Shown piece after piece: positions 38,041 through 48,000 of a DNA stretch of 64,000 bases. A program made the position numbers and the translations under genes. The stretch's first letter is position 1; the number at the start of each line of letters is the position of its first letter. The stretch is from positions 1 to 64,000 of the IMG/VR virus record IMGVR_UViG_3300023096_000001; one strand, written 5' to 3'. The notes beneath the pieces were generated by a model. It ran no database searches, was not told the DNA's origin, and saw only the letters and a program-made list of their open reading frames with translations. This stretch comes from a virus.

Positions 38041-38576
38041 GATTCAACAGGCTTTACTGAATCGAATATTCCAAATTGTTGTTCATCATAATTCCAAGCG
38101 TAGACAATAAATCTACTCCCAAGCATTCCTATAAATAAACCTGTGCCTAAAATCTGTCCATGTATATTTAGACAGTTCACTCTTTCTCCATTTTTTGGTA
38201 TCCATTTTTTCTCTAAGGGCTTTTCTTCTTTATCATCCGGCCATGATGTTTTCTTTTCAATCACCTCTCCTTGATAAACTTTGTGCCCAAGAATAGTTTC
38301 TATAAACTTTATATGACTGTGAGTTAGTTGTCGAGTGTTTCCGTACGGTTCAGGTATCCATATCAAGCCATCTTCTTTAACGATCAACTTACTTCCATAG
38401 TTATTAAAACCACTTTGATAGTGCCTCCACATAACAGTTTCTCCATTTTTTGTTTCAGCAGTCTCTGGATAGTAGGCCGCCTGTTGGATGTCTCCAAAAA
38501 TAAACTCTTCCAGACGTCTCACGTCTTCGTTATTTCCATAAAGAGTAGGCGCTTTATAAGTTTGAATTGTTTCCAT
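38037..38576 (-). CDS. Hypothetical protein, 179 aa
   Basis: Beta-rich, with an ERVNCLNIHGQILGTGLFIG stretch that suggests a small beta barrel near the C-terminus. No family recognised. Confidence 0.62.
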   Translation of the reverse strand: METIQTYKAPTLYGNNEDVRRLEEFIFGDIQQAAYYPETAETKNGETVMWRHYQSGFNNYGSKLIVKEDGLIWIPEPYGNTRQLTHSHIKFIETILGHKVYQGEVIEKKTSWPDDKEEKPLEKKWIPKNGERVNCLNIHGQILGTGLFIGMLGSRFIVYAWNYDEQQFGIFDSVKPVES

Positions 38577-38590
38577 GGTGGTTCTCGTTT

Positions 38591-38833
38591 TTAAATTATA
38601 AGCATTTTTTTATGAATATAACAACTCTTGTCACTGAATCCTTTGATAGCGGACTTGATCTCCATTTTATCTTTATGAGAGCCGCCGTTTCTAAAAACTC
38701 TCACCTTTAAAAAATCCGTTTTTTTCTCATTTTCTTCTCCTTCATTTTCTACTTCAGTCTTAAAGCCGGTGATTACAAATTTTTGGTCAATGCCTATTGC
38801 TATAAACTCATCTCCTATGCTGATTTCCTCCAT
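38591..38833 (-). CDS. Hypothetical protein, 80 aa
   Basis: Small beta-rich protein with a lysine/glutamate loop (ENEGEENEKKTDFLKVRVF). No family recognised. Confidence 0.62.
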   Translation of the reverse strand: MEEISIGDEFIAIGIDQKFVITGFKTEVENEGEENEKKTDFLKVRVFRNGGSHKDKMEIKSAIKGFSDKSCYIHKKMLII

Positions 38834-38845
38834 AAAGAATCTTGT

Positions 38846-39181
38846 TTAGTATTGGTTAACATTATAAGTATTGGAAATTAAACCCTCGAATCCTTTCGAG
38901 TGAAGCTTATAAAGCATAGATTCTTCTTTTTTAATTTTTTTTAGAAAGCAAATTGGGGCAGATTTTAAAGAATTTCCTAAAATAATTTTTGTGTGCCCAT
39001 TTTTTAATTTTGGGTCAAATAAGTTAGAAGAAACTCCATAAAATCGATTCCCTGAAGTATAAAACTCTTCAAATATTTCTCCTTTAGAAAATTTTCCGAA
39101 CTTTTGTATTAAGACAAACACATCAAGGAACTCTTTTTCATTTCGCCCGTCAGAGAGATACTTTGTAAGTTTATGTTTCAT
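38846..39181 (-). CDS. Hypothetical protein, 111 aa
   Basis: ATG at 39181 (MKHKLTKYLSDGRNEKEF); a longer frame upstream would run through the promoter. Helical first half, then a basic beta-like part. First gene of the minus block that ends at 32533. No family recognised. Confidence 0.62.
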   Translation of the reverse strand: MKHKLTKYLSDGRNEKEFLDVFVLIQKFGKFSKGEIFEEFYTSGNRFYGVSSNLFDPKLKNGHTKIILGNSLKSAPICFLKKIKKEESMLYKLHSKGFEGLISNTYNVNQY

Positions 39182-39259
39182 AAGGATTACTTTATAAAGG
39201 GTAAGACTGTTTTTTTGAACGCTATTCCGGAAGTTGTCTCTTACAGGCCCCCTTACCCC

Positions 39260-39267
39260 CAAACATA
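39260..39267 (-). promoter_or_regulatory. -7 element for the 39181-32533 operon
   Basis: TATGTTTG on the minus strand, about 80 nt before the ATG at 39181. No TTG at 19-21 nt upstream. Weak alone. Confidence 0.5.
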
Positions 39268-39301
39268 AGTTTAGTGATAAATTAGCTGTAAAAGACAACA
39301 A

Positions 39302-39606
39302 CGTAAACTTTGTTAAAACTGTTTTCCAGTTACGAATTCACGTTGGAGAAACCAAATCAACTGGTAGTTTCCCTGTGGAGTAATTCGGGTTTCCAGTCCC
39401 GTTGGCGACTTTCCTGTTCTCCTTTGTCTCAGATTGCGTCATATGTCATCCGACCCCCCAACTGTAACGCTTTTTTACAATGGCACCAATCGATCCAAAT
39501 TTGGGTGCAGAATACCATCAACCCTTTCGGGATTTTTATTTTAAATGAATGATTTGAGATTGTTCTGCCCGCAGCATAATAAATCAGAAGAGATTCATTT
39601 GGGCAT
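39302..39606. other. Intergenic stretch with short repeated GGAAA motifs
   Basis: About 300 nt with no convincing gene. Short related motifs on the minus strand (ACTGGAAAAC, ACTGGAAACC, CAGGGAAACT, CAGGAAAGTC) occur within 39328-39420. A copy of the repeat-field motif, TCCCGAAAGGGTTGAT, lies on the minus strand at 39517-39532. Could be operators for late or early transcription. Confidence 0.4.
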
Positions 39607-39709
39607 AAAAAAAGCCCATTCAAAGGTGCATCTTCAAATGGGCGTGCTATAGGTCTGAACCGAAGCGCAATATTTATCTATCGAGATGCACCAAGAATGA
39701 TAAATACTG
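39607..39709 (-). ncRNA. Predicted small RNA with kissing-loop complementarity
   Basis: On the minus strand a perfect promoter (39716-39746) is followed by about 100 nt and an intrinsic terminator: GCCCATT/AATGGGC (39643-39637 with 39620-39614) then seven T (39613-39607). A second hairpin (39706-39699 with 39678-39671) precedes it. The loops of both hairpins contain mutually complementary 9-mers (39692-39684 and 39633-39625), so they could kiss. No ORF is convincing. Minus-strand placement between divergent operons suits a regulatory RNA. Confidence 0.66.
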
Positions 39710-39715
39710 ATAGAA

Positions 39716-39746
39716 CAAACTTACAAACAGAAATATTCCCTTGCAA
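39716..39746 (-). promoter_or_regulatory. Promoter of the predicted small RNA
   Basis: TTG (39746-39744), 20 nt, TAAGTTTG (39723-39716) on the minus strand; good Bacteroidota match. Confidence 0.72.
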
Positions 39747-39809
39747 GTATTTTAAATAATTTTTCTGTAATATTGTGTAATAAAACTTTTTAACCTACTA
39801 CTGTATTCC

Positions 39810-42359
39810 ATGCAATTCGATCAGCAAGACTTTTATGACGAACTAACGCAGATCAAGATTACCGACGACGGGACGTTCCCTGGCAAGCGTAAACGCGTTC
39901 TGGATGCACCTTTGCTGGTATGGAAGCCGGAATACGAAAAAGACGACACGCTGTTTCTGAACCAGATTCAGCAGATCAGCGACACGATGCTGTTTAACGA
40001 GTCGGGTATCTACGACGATGACAACCCGAACACACCCCATCTTTTTGATGTCGCCAAGGGAAAGATCAACCCGAAGGATTATATCGCCGCAGAGATGGCG
40101 TATGGGTATAAGGGGTTAACCCCGGTCCGTGACAATCACTTCTTTTACTCTGCAAAATCGCACACGTTAGGCGAGATCGTGAAGCAGCCGTTTAAATATA
40201 CCGTGCGCAACATTAGCATGGAGTTTACCGACAAAAAGCTCCGTGAAGACAGAAAGAATGCAAAGGCGCTGATGAAAACGATGCTTGCGCAGCAGCTTGC
40301 TTCAGAGGATGGCGTGAATGCAGAATTTCTGGCAGATAAAAATATCAGTTTAGCTGCTCCGGTCGATGAGCTTTTAGGCAGACTCTTCCCGAGGGAAAAA
40401 ATGGAGCTTATCCTTTTTAAGCTTTTGGGGCATATCGATAACGAGCAAAACCTTTTGATGTTGGCTCGGGACTGTTTCGATAATAAGTTTGACATCAATT
40501 CGGAATTCGCCTTTGTAGATGTAGTGAATGGAGAGGTGGTTGTAAAGCACGTACACCCTTCGAACGTGCGTATGCTAGCGAAAAGAGGGGTGAGAACCTT
40601 CGAAGACCCAGGAGTCAATGCAGTGAGTGTGCTGGATTACTTAACCATGACCGAGATCATGGATGAATATGGGGAGGCGCTGGACACAGGCACCGGTGCT
40701 AGAGGACTGTTAGAAGCCGCGAAAAAACTAAGCAAAGGCGAGACATTCAATTACGACCCTGCTAGGCCCTACTTCTCCGAATATTACCGCACCAATATTT
40801 TAACCTCCGTAGCGCATGACTTTAATCAGGGCGATCCTAAATTCGGCAGAGCTGACTACTTCAACAATATCTTTTATCCATTTCGCAAAGGCGCTTATTC
40901 TTTAACGAATACCATCTTAAAACAGCGCATGTTTTTCAAGGTTGCTGTGCCGAAGCGTTATCTGGTGGAGATCAATGGTAAAGCGACAACCGCAAAAGAA
41001 GTAGAAAAATGGCGCAAAAGCATTGATGACGACCGCAGTATGCAGGTGGAGTTTATCGAGCTGGATCCGAACCAGAAACCGCCCAAAGGGTATACAGAGG
41101 ACAAACACAAGCAGGAGGTCTGGGAGGCTACGCGTATTGGGCATGGCACTCTTTTGAATGTGGGCCGGTATAAGTATGCTGCGGAGAAGAAAAGCAAAGA
41201 GCGGTATGTAGGCTATCCGATCATTGGTCAGATCAGCCGGGAAAAATCTTTGGTACTGGTGGGTGAGAATGTTGCCCGCATGGTGAACACCATTTACAAC
41301 CGTATTGAAGAGATTATCAACCTTTCGGGGCTCAGCACAGCGCTTTTAATTGATGAAGCGATCATTGGCTCAGGGCATGCGAAAGACGCCATATACAGCG
41401 CAAAAAAGGCCGGCATCTTGATGTACAATTCCTCGAAGATGGTGGGCGCAAACCCTTTCACGCAAAAGCATTTGACGATGCTGGAGATGGGAAACCACAT
41501 CGCAGAGGTAAACAACATGTTCTTTTTGATTGGCACACTGACGGAAGGCTACAACCGGATCATTGGCACAAGTGAGCAGGTGCAAGGAATCTCTAAACCG
41601 TATGAGTCAGGGGCGAAACAGCAGATGAATGTGGCCGCTCAGAGTCAATTGAAGGTAGAGAAATTCTATGAGCACAATCTTTTCATGAACCAAGTGCTTC
41701 AAAGAACTGGTGACGTAGCGAAGTTTGTTTACTCCCGCGAAGGGTATATCAATGTGGCTTTAACCGATGGCGAGCGTGAGTTTTTAAAGTTGAGCAAAGA
41801 CTTGCATTTGGCAGATTTTGATATTAAATTAGAGTCTGGTGCGGCACTGAAAGACAAGAAGGCTATCCTTGATTCTGCCGTGATGCAGGTGCTTTCTTCG
41901 GGCGGTATTGACATGCTGGAACCTTTGATCAATATCCTGTACACAGAAAACCCGGCAGAGGCGCTGTCTATTTTGAGAAAAGCAAAAGAGGATTTACAGG
42001 CAGCAGGTCAGGCTCAACAGCAACAAGCGGCGCAGGCGCAGCAAATCCAAGCACAGGTCCAACAGGAGAAAAATCAGGTTCCGGTACAGGTAGCACAAGT
42101 AAACGCACAATCCGCAGACAATGTGCAGCGCTTAAAGTCCGAAGAACAGCGTTTGCGTGAAGATGCTAAAGGTGATCTTAATGACATCAACAACAGTAAT
42201 AAAGTGCAGGATAGACTGCTTGAGCATGAGCTGCAAGGGGATGACCGTCAAAGACAGGCTTCTTTGGAGGCGCAGTTAGAGCAGCTTCGTGCCGAGAACG
42301 AGATGCTTAAAAATATGAGCACACAGCCGCGGCAAAATAGTCCAGAACCACCACAATAA
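39810..42359 (+). CDS. Portal protein
   Basis: 849 aa, first gene of the late plus-strand module. The central part has a portal-like fold composition: YPIIGQISREKSLVLVGENV, then NRIEEIINLSGL and a long helix region (TQKHLTMLEMGNHIAEVNNM). The last ~120 residues are a Gln/Ala-rich coiled coil (about 730-800), a common portal tail in large podoviruses including crAss-like ones. The portal is the dodecameric DNA gate of the capsid. It leads the module with the head-tail genes following, as expected. Assignment rests on size, position and style. Confidence 0.82.
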   Translation: MQFDQQDFYDELTQIKITDDGTFPGKRKRVLDAPLLVWKPEYEKDDTLFLNQIQQISDTMLFNESGIYDDDNPNTPHLFDVAKGKINPKDYIAAEMAYGYKGLTPVRDNHFFYSAKSHTLGEIVKQPFKYTVRNISMEFTDKKLREDRKNAKALMKTMLAQQLASEDGVNAEFLADKNISLAAPVDELLGRLFPREKMELILFKLLGHIDNEQNLLMLARDCFDNKFDINSEFAFVDVVNGEVVVKHVHPSNVRMLAKRGVRTFEDPGVNAVSVLDYLTMTEIMDEYGEALDTGTGARGLLEAAKKLSKGETFNYDPARPYFSEYYRTNILTSVAHDFNQGDPKFGRADYFNNIFYPFRKGAYSLTNTILKQRMFFKVAVPKRYLVEINGKATTAKEVEKWRKSIDDDRSMQVEFIELDPNQKPPKGYTEDKHKQEVWEATRIGHGTLLNVGRYKYAAEKKSKERYVGYPIIGQISREKSLVLVGENVARMVNTIYNRIEEIINLSGLSTALLIDEAIIGSGHAKDAIYSAKKAGILMYNSSKMVGANPFTQKHLTMLEMGNHIAEVNNMFFLIGTLTEGYNRIIGTSEQVQGISKPYESGAKQQMNVAAQSQLKVEKFYEHNLFMNQVLQRTGDVAKFVYSREGYINVALTDGEREFLKLSKDLHLADFDIKLESGAALKDKKAILDSAVMQVLSSGGIDMLEPLINILYTENPAEALSILRKAKEDLQAAGQAQQQQAAQAQQIQAQVQQEKNQVPVQVAQVNAQSADNVQRLKSEEQRLREDAKGDLNDINNSNKVQDRLLEHELQGDDRQRQASLEAQLEQLRAENEMLKNMSTQPRQNSPEPPQ

Positions 42360-42370
42360 CGCGATAACCC

Positions 42371-42529
42371 ATGGCAAAAGGATACAAAAGATTCACGGCT
42401 AAACACGGACAAAAGCGCCCGGAGAAGCCTTTGGAAGAAACGCCTGAAAAGGATGTTTTTGATAGTATCTCTGAAAAGCAGAATGCTAAAGGAATTGAGG
42501 ACTTTTTCGAACCAACTAAAAATTATTGA
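42371..42529 (+). CDS. Small hypothetical protein, 52 aa
   Basis: ATG at 42371, 11 nt after the portal stop. Charged (MAKGYKRFTAKHGQKRPEKP), no membrane segment. No family recognised; may be a minor head protein. Confidence 0.62.
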   Translation: MAKGYKRFTAKHGQKRPEKPLEETPEKDVFDSISEKQNAKGIEDFFEPTKNY

Positions 42530-42531
42530 CC

Positions 42532-43176
42532 ATGACGGTTCACATCGACCCTCTTACTGGACAACCTCTTTTCATTATGGATCAAATCATGATGATTGAA
42601 GTGTTCAGAAATATTTATGAAGAGTTCGGAATTCATGGCATTTATTATTGCGTATTCTTTGGCTGGGCAGCAAGTCCCTATGCTTCGATCACAAACATTC
42701 AAGAGAAACACGAACTCGTGAGCGATGAAGTAAATAACTCTAAATACTATGATCCTGTAACAAAAACAGATGAGAGGCGTTCTAAAAGAGCTGTGCCTTG
42801 TCCATTGCCTCCTACACCTTTGGTGATCGGGTCTAATAATAAGCCCATTCCGAAGTCGGATCGAGAAAAGAAAGAAGATGAACGCATTGCGATGATTATA
42901 AAAGGCTGTAACCGGGTGAATAAGCTCGCTAGGGTGCCGGTCTTAGAAAGTAAGATTCAATACATGGCAATTATTGACCGCATCTGGGACGGCTTAAAAC
43001 AGCCCTTTGACGGAAGAGACCTTGCAAAAGCTAAAGACGGAGCAGCTCTTCAAAAGCTTCTTTTAGGAAACAGAAAGGATGCAGAAAATAACCTTGAAGA
43101 TGTACTACGTCAAGAAAGAGAAATACTCACGAAAGCCGACACCATGGCTTCTTTAAACGACTTTTGGTTGAGCTGA
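42532..43176 (+). CDS. Virion-module protein, 214 aa
   Basis: ATG at 42532. The N-terminus (MTVHIDPLTGQPLFIMDQIM) and a hydrophobic patch (GIHGIYYCVFFGWAAS) precede a charged, helical C-terminus (LQKLLLGNRKDAENNLEDVL). Between portal and head-tail genes; probably structural or assembly-related. No family recognised. Its stop overlaps the next ATG (TGATG). Confidence 0.68.
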   Translation: MTVHIDPLTGQPLFIMDQIMMIEVFRNIYEEFGIHGIYYCVFFGWAASPYASITNIQEKHELVSDEVNNSKYYDPVTKTDERRSKRAVPCPLPPTPLVIGSNNKPIPKSDREKKEDERIAMIIKGCNRVNKLARVPVLESKIQYMAIIDRIWDGLKQPFDGRDLAKAKDGAALQKLLLGNRKDAENNLEDVLRQEREILTKADTMASLNDFWLS

Positions 43177-43895
43177 TGGCATCATTTAAATTTCCGAAAA
43201 CAAATCCTGAATCGATACGCGGTATGGCGTATGCAATCCGAAACGAAATCTCGGGCGGAATTGCTGTGGATGACAACCGCTTTTCGATACGTCAGATCGA
43301 GATGGAGATACGCCATACAGCAGCACTCCTTCAAAAACAGGAGGACTTGGCGAATGAGGCGCTTGGAATATTACCTTCCGAAGCACGTGCGACGCCTTAT
43401 CCTTGCATTCCGATGATTGACAGCAAGCAATTCAAATGCAAGTGTACGAAGTCGGGAGGACGGTTTAAAGAGGCATCCATTCCGAAAATGTATGACTGGA
43501 GAGGACATTCCTTGATTTACTATGTAGGAAATACAGACCTTGATATGGAATTTGTTCCATTAACAAGTATCTTTGAGATCAACGCATTAGGAGAGGATCT
43601 TAATAAGCCTACTTACTTTATTCTGGGACAGAAAATATTTGTATCGCTTCCGAAAAAGTATGCCTTGATGTGTGAGATCACTGTAATAGGTGTGCCGGAA
43701 GATCCGACTGCAACGAGTGGCAAATGTTTCGATGTATGGAATATCGCCTGGAATGCGCCGGGTCACATCAAGGCTCTGACAAAGGAGCGTGTAATGCAGA
43801 CGATGGGAAGTACATTCCTTCAGACGGGTCAGTCAAGAGATATTCGCAACAATGGACAGGCAGGAAATCAAGTAGTCACAACACAAACCGCATAG
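43176..43895 (+). CDS. Virion-module protein, 239 aa
   Basis: ATG at 43176 preferred over a TTG at 43164. The N-terminal helix is followed by a beta-rich domain (IYYVGNTDLDMEFVPLTSIF ... FILGQKIFVSLP ... CEITVIGVPEDP) and a glycine/asparagine/threonine-rich end. The beta-rich body suits a head-to-tail connector or neck protein. Assignment inferred from position. Confidence 0.68.
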   Translation: MASFKFPKTNPESIRGMAYAIRNEISGGIAVDDNRFSIRQIEMEIRHTAALLQKQEDLANEALGILPSEARATPYPCIPMIDSKQFKCKCTKSGGRFKEASIPKMYDWRGHSLIYYVGNTDLDMEFVPLTSIFEINALGEDLNKPTYFILGQKIFVSLPKKYALMCEITVIGVPEDPTATSGKCFDVWNIAWNAPGHIKALTKERVMQTMGSTFLQTGQSRDIRNNGQAGNQVVTTQTA

Positions 43896-43920
43896 AGATG
43901 AAATCTTTTAAAGATATTAT

Positions 43921-44127
43921 ATGGTAGTTGCAGAAGCAGTAAGGCTTTTACAAGAGATGCCTCAGCATTTAGAGCTTCTTTTGGATTGCTCTAGAGGTGG
44001 CGATAAGGGATTTGTATTCAAGCAACCTGAAAATATTGATGTTGTTCAAGACCCAACGGATGATAACCGTGAATTTGTTTTGATTGGCACATTCGGAGAA
44101 AAACCTGATTTGGATAATTTAAATTAA
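43921..44127 (+). CDS. Small acidic protein, 68 aa
   Basis: Helical start (VAEAVRLLQEMPQHLELLLD), acidic tail (GTFGEKPDLDNLN). No family recognised; small virion or assembly factor. Confidence 0.6.
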   Translation: MVVAEAVRLLQEMPQHLELLLDCSRGGDKGFVFKQPENIDVVQDPTDDNREFVLIGTFGEKPDLDNLN

Positions 44128-44138
44128 ACGAACCACCT

Positions 44139-44420
44139 ATGAAACGATTAGATTTTTTAAAGTCCTTGATAGGCATTCCTGTTGCAGCTAAAGTTTTAAC
44201 CCAACCTGAAGAGGTTGACATGAAAAAGATTTTGCGTCAGGCGAAGAAAGCTGAGATTGTATTCTATACGCCAATTTCTAGTGAAGGATCTCACTTTGAG
44301 GTATTACCTAATGGTAATGTAAGGTTAAGTATTCCTAACGTGCTGAATCAAGATCAGGGAAGATATATTGAATGTATCGATGAAAGCGGTATCGTGCCGC
44401 CACAAACAATAAAGCTTTGA
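44139..44420 (+). CDS. Small protein with hydrophobic N-terminus, 93 aa
   Basis: MKRLDFLKSLIGIPVAAKVL then a beta-rich body (GNVRLSIPNVLNQDQGRYIE). The N-terminus is amphipathic and only weakly signal-like. It could be a head decoration or assembly protein. No family recognised. Confidence 0.6.
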   Translation: MKRLDFLKSLIGIPVAAKVLTQPEEVDMKKILRQAKKAEIVFYTPISSEGSHFEVLPNGNVRLSIPNVLNQDQGRYIECIDESGIVPPQTIKL

Positions 44421-45052
44421 AAACATACAGCCTTGAATATTTGATGTCTCAGGTGAATAAAACCATCATGGCGCCTTCGCCGGAGTCTATCCGTATCGGG
44501 GTGATGACAGGGGTGCGTCAAGTATTCAGAAAGATTGGCATTCATTTGGTTTGCGGATTCAACCCCGACGAAGAAATTCAGATTACCGAAAATAAATTCA
44601 GAATACCGGATAAGGTAATCTCCATTGAGAATGTGTTCGATTCGCCTCATCAATGGGAGCACTATCAATCCTATCATACGTTAGGCACGCGTTCTCGGGA
44701 TCATGACGGATATAAGGTCAATGCCGGATTGTACACCGGGAAAAGGCTTGCTTACAGGGAGACCCCTTTAGAGCTTTACTTCCCGAACCTCAGACAAGGG
44801 ACTGCTTACATGGCGTGTCATTATTTGTATGAAGACCAAGACGGAGAAATCATGATCCCGGAGATTGTGTACATGGCATGTCTTCAATATTGCAGCTATT
44901 TACTGCTGGATATGAGTAACAACCCGCGTAATCCGAAGTGGCAAGAAAGGTTGATTATGAAGCAAAATGCAGATCAGGCGATTCTTGAAGCGAGAGGCGA
45001 CATTAATCAAACAAAGACAAGCGATCACAAAACAGCACGATTTTTAAGATAA
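44417..45052 (+). CDS. Head-tail connector (P22 gp4-like candidate), 211 aa
   Basis: The frame starts with TTG at 44417 overlapping the previous stop; an ATG at 44444 (MSQVNKTIM) is a good alternative. Helical protein (IGVMTGVRQVFRKIGIHLVC) with a C-terminal part containing MACLQYCSYLLLDMSNNPRN. The size, position between portal and the large hub, and helical content suit the P22 gp4-type adaptor. Inference from context. Confidence 0.68.
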   Translation: MKTYSLEYLMSQVNKTIMAPSPESIRIGVMTGVRQVFRKIGIHLVCGFNPDEEIQITENKFRIPDKVISIENVFDSPHQWEHYQSYHTLGTRSRDHDGYKVNAGLYTGKRLAYRETPLELYFPNLRQGTAYMACHYLYEDQDGEIMIPEIVYMACLQYCSYLLLDMSNNPRNPKWQERLIMKQNADQAILEARGDINQTKTSDHKTARFLR

Positions 45053-45055
45053 TTA

Positions 45056-48000
45056 ATGGCATCATCGCAAACCTTTACGAATACATTTGTCGGCGGCATG
45101 ATCTCTACGATCGATCCGCACGAGCAGCCTAATTCCACTTACCGTTATGCCATCGGAGGAAGGCTGAGTTATAATCGCACGGATGATCCCAATCAGACTT
45201 TAGATGAGAATGTAAAAAATGGAAAGACACGCGCGTTTAGCAATGCAAAAGGAAATTCTTTTTCGTTTACACTGTGTCAGGGCTATCAACCCATCGGTAG
45301 TGTAGAAACGACAAAAGGCGCTGTCATTTTTTCAACTAACGGGACCAACTCTGAGATCGGGTTTTTAACGGTCAATGACAATATTTACAAAGAAGGATAC
45401 GCGAAATACATCACGCTTTACAACGACAGATCCGATCCAAATGCGGATTTTTTGCATTTTAACATCGATAAGTACATCCACGGATTTAGCGTTTACGAAA
45501 ACGAGTTTATCGAACGGGTGTACTGGGTAGACGGATACAACCAAAAGAGGGTAATTAATTTACCGTTATTCTATAAAGAAGACGGCTCAACGTGGCATAA
45601 CCAAGGCAGTTGTACTTCAACCTCAAATTATCCAAAGTATTTGAGTGCGCATGCAATGGACGACCGGATGGATTTAACTTTCCCAAAGGTTAAATTTTGG
45701 AAGCGTATTCCTGGAAGATTAAAGAGCGGGCAGTATCAGGTGGCTGTGCAGTATGTCAGCAAGACAGGGCACACTAGCGTTTGGAGTACATTGACAAGAC
45801 CTGTATGGGTAACAACGGCAAAATTGGATGGGAACATCACTATTGCGGATACAACCTATCAAAATGCCTATAAAGCGAATCATCACAACCGGTTTATGTC
45901 TGTCTCGAATGTGATGACCGAAGAAGGTCTTGCATTCACGATAGAGCAGATCGATCCACGCTGGGATCAAATCAGGGTGTGTTATTCTTACAGCGTATCG
46001 CCGGATGCTTTTCAGGAAGCGAATGTATTCAGAACCTATGATATTACCAATACGACACTTGTTTTAGAGCTAAATTCTCATACAGGTGTAGGCTTGTCTT
46101 TGGACGAATTAAATCAGCGCTTTGAAACGGTCTTGGTGACAGGGGCCACTGCGCAGCAGGAATCCCGTTCGTGGGATGCTGATCTAGAGACGTTACCTGA
46201 TTTAACGCTGGACTTGAGAAGTGTGAAGGTAGATGCTACTTTTCGGTATTACAAGCCAGACCACACCTTAGATCAAGAGTTTGCTCCGTTATTTAACCCG
46301 GTCTCAGGACGCAATGACAATGATCCGTTGACAAATACCGCTCCAACAAATAAAACCATTAAGACGGTTAATTTTACAGGAGATGAAGAGACGTATGCGA
46401 TTGTCGATGATTATGAGTCTTACAAGGGACAACTTTTTAGTCACTTGTTTAAGGGGTATTTCCGAGGGGAGACGTATGCTTGGGCGGTTGTGTTGATAGA
46501 TCGAAAGGGAAACCCATTGTTCGCACAGCATATTACAGACCAAACATTTCACAATCAATTCGACACAAAAGATGCCGATGGGAATCCGATCGATTATACG
46601 CTCAGCCGACAAAACAATGACGGGTCGTATGATCTACGGGTAATGGGGGCAAAATTCTCCAATCTGAGAATCCCGCATAGTGTGATGTACGATAAGTTTG
46701 GCAAGCTAAATGTGAGCGGGTTTAGTATTGTCAGAACGAAGCGCATTGAAAGAGTTGCCAATCAAGGGGTGCTGATCAATTGTTATACAACTACCAATGG
46801 TACTACAGATACGGATAATGACCGATGGGTTCAACCTCACTTGTTTGTTTCCAATCAGTATATGCCTGAATATTGGCCGGGGCAAGTACCTAACAGCCAT
46901 TTGTATTCGGGCGCAGTGGGATCTAATTATGAGAAGAAAGGGAATGATGATGCTGAGGAAGGTGGCTTGAATGCCAGTCATTACTTCAACTATTATTCTC
47001 CTGACATTCTAATAGAAGGAAAACTTCCCGAGAATTATTTATCAGGGGAAATGCAGATGATTGGATTTGGTCATGCAGCCCGCGTTGAAAAAACACCGAT
47101 TACGGGTAGAAAAAATCATCCTTATACAAAGAATTACCGGTCACTTCCTTTGGAGTGGCCTATATACAATAATCTGTTAAAATACGGTCGCCCAAAACTG
47201 GGAGACAAGTCGAGAATAAAATTTGCGACCTTGCATACGCTGGGAAAGTTTGGTATTTACAAAGGAGATACGATACCATTCGACCCAGAGACTTCCGATA
47301 TTTACGACTTCCGTGCAAACACCTGGGCCACTTTGTTATGGCAGGGGTATTTTAGCAATGACGGCTCGGGCACCCTGGTTGATTTTGAAGATGTTAATCC
47401 TGACAGCCCTTTTAGTGCTTCTCTCATGCCCAATGCGGTAATTATGAAGTTATCTGACTTTGAGGCCGTGGATGTGATCGAGAGCCTTCAGTTGAAGTCT
47501 ACGTACCGGACTTCCAACATGGTTGTTACGCCTGATAATTATTATACGGCGGATAATACCAGTTCACTGGATGCCCGCAGGTATTTTTCTACGGGGCATT
47601 ATCAGCCAATCACGCAGGCTGTCCTTGATAAGGTTAAAAAGAACCTGGATGATCAGGGACAGATTATAGACTATCAATTCGATGGCATAGAGGTTTTCGG
47701 AGGCGACTGTTATAATAATTTATTCGACTTTACGAGACTTGTTGCAGAGTACAGTGATTGCAATAAATTTAATGGAAAATACCCTTCGTATTCTGTTTCA
47801 AATATTATTCCAAACGAAAGTAAGTACAATATTGCTTTGCTTGCGGGAAGAAGATTTGCTGCGAATGCGGTTTACCCACAGGATGTGGCGTGCGAGAATC
47901 AGGACTTACAATTATCGAACGGGATATCCGCTGATCAACCGGCAGATTGGAATTATAACGAAGTGCTTCTCTTGGAAGAAAATGCTCAGTTTTTCCTTCC

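Noticed and set aside
39310-39552. An 80-aa plus-strand frame from a TTG
   Set aside because: Odd composition (several W, C and S), rare start, in a control region with a copy of the repeat motif; not convincing as a gene.
39429-39623. A 64-aa minus-strand frame before the small-RNA terminator
   Set aside because: It runs out of the terminator loop and has no protein-like pattern; the RNA structure explains the sequence better.
43898-43927. A 9-codon leader peptide frame before the 68-aa gene
   Set aside because: Too short to judge and in a different frame; no attenuation structure follows.
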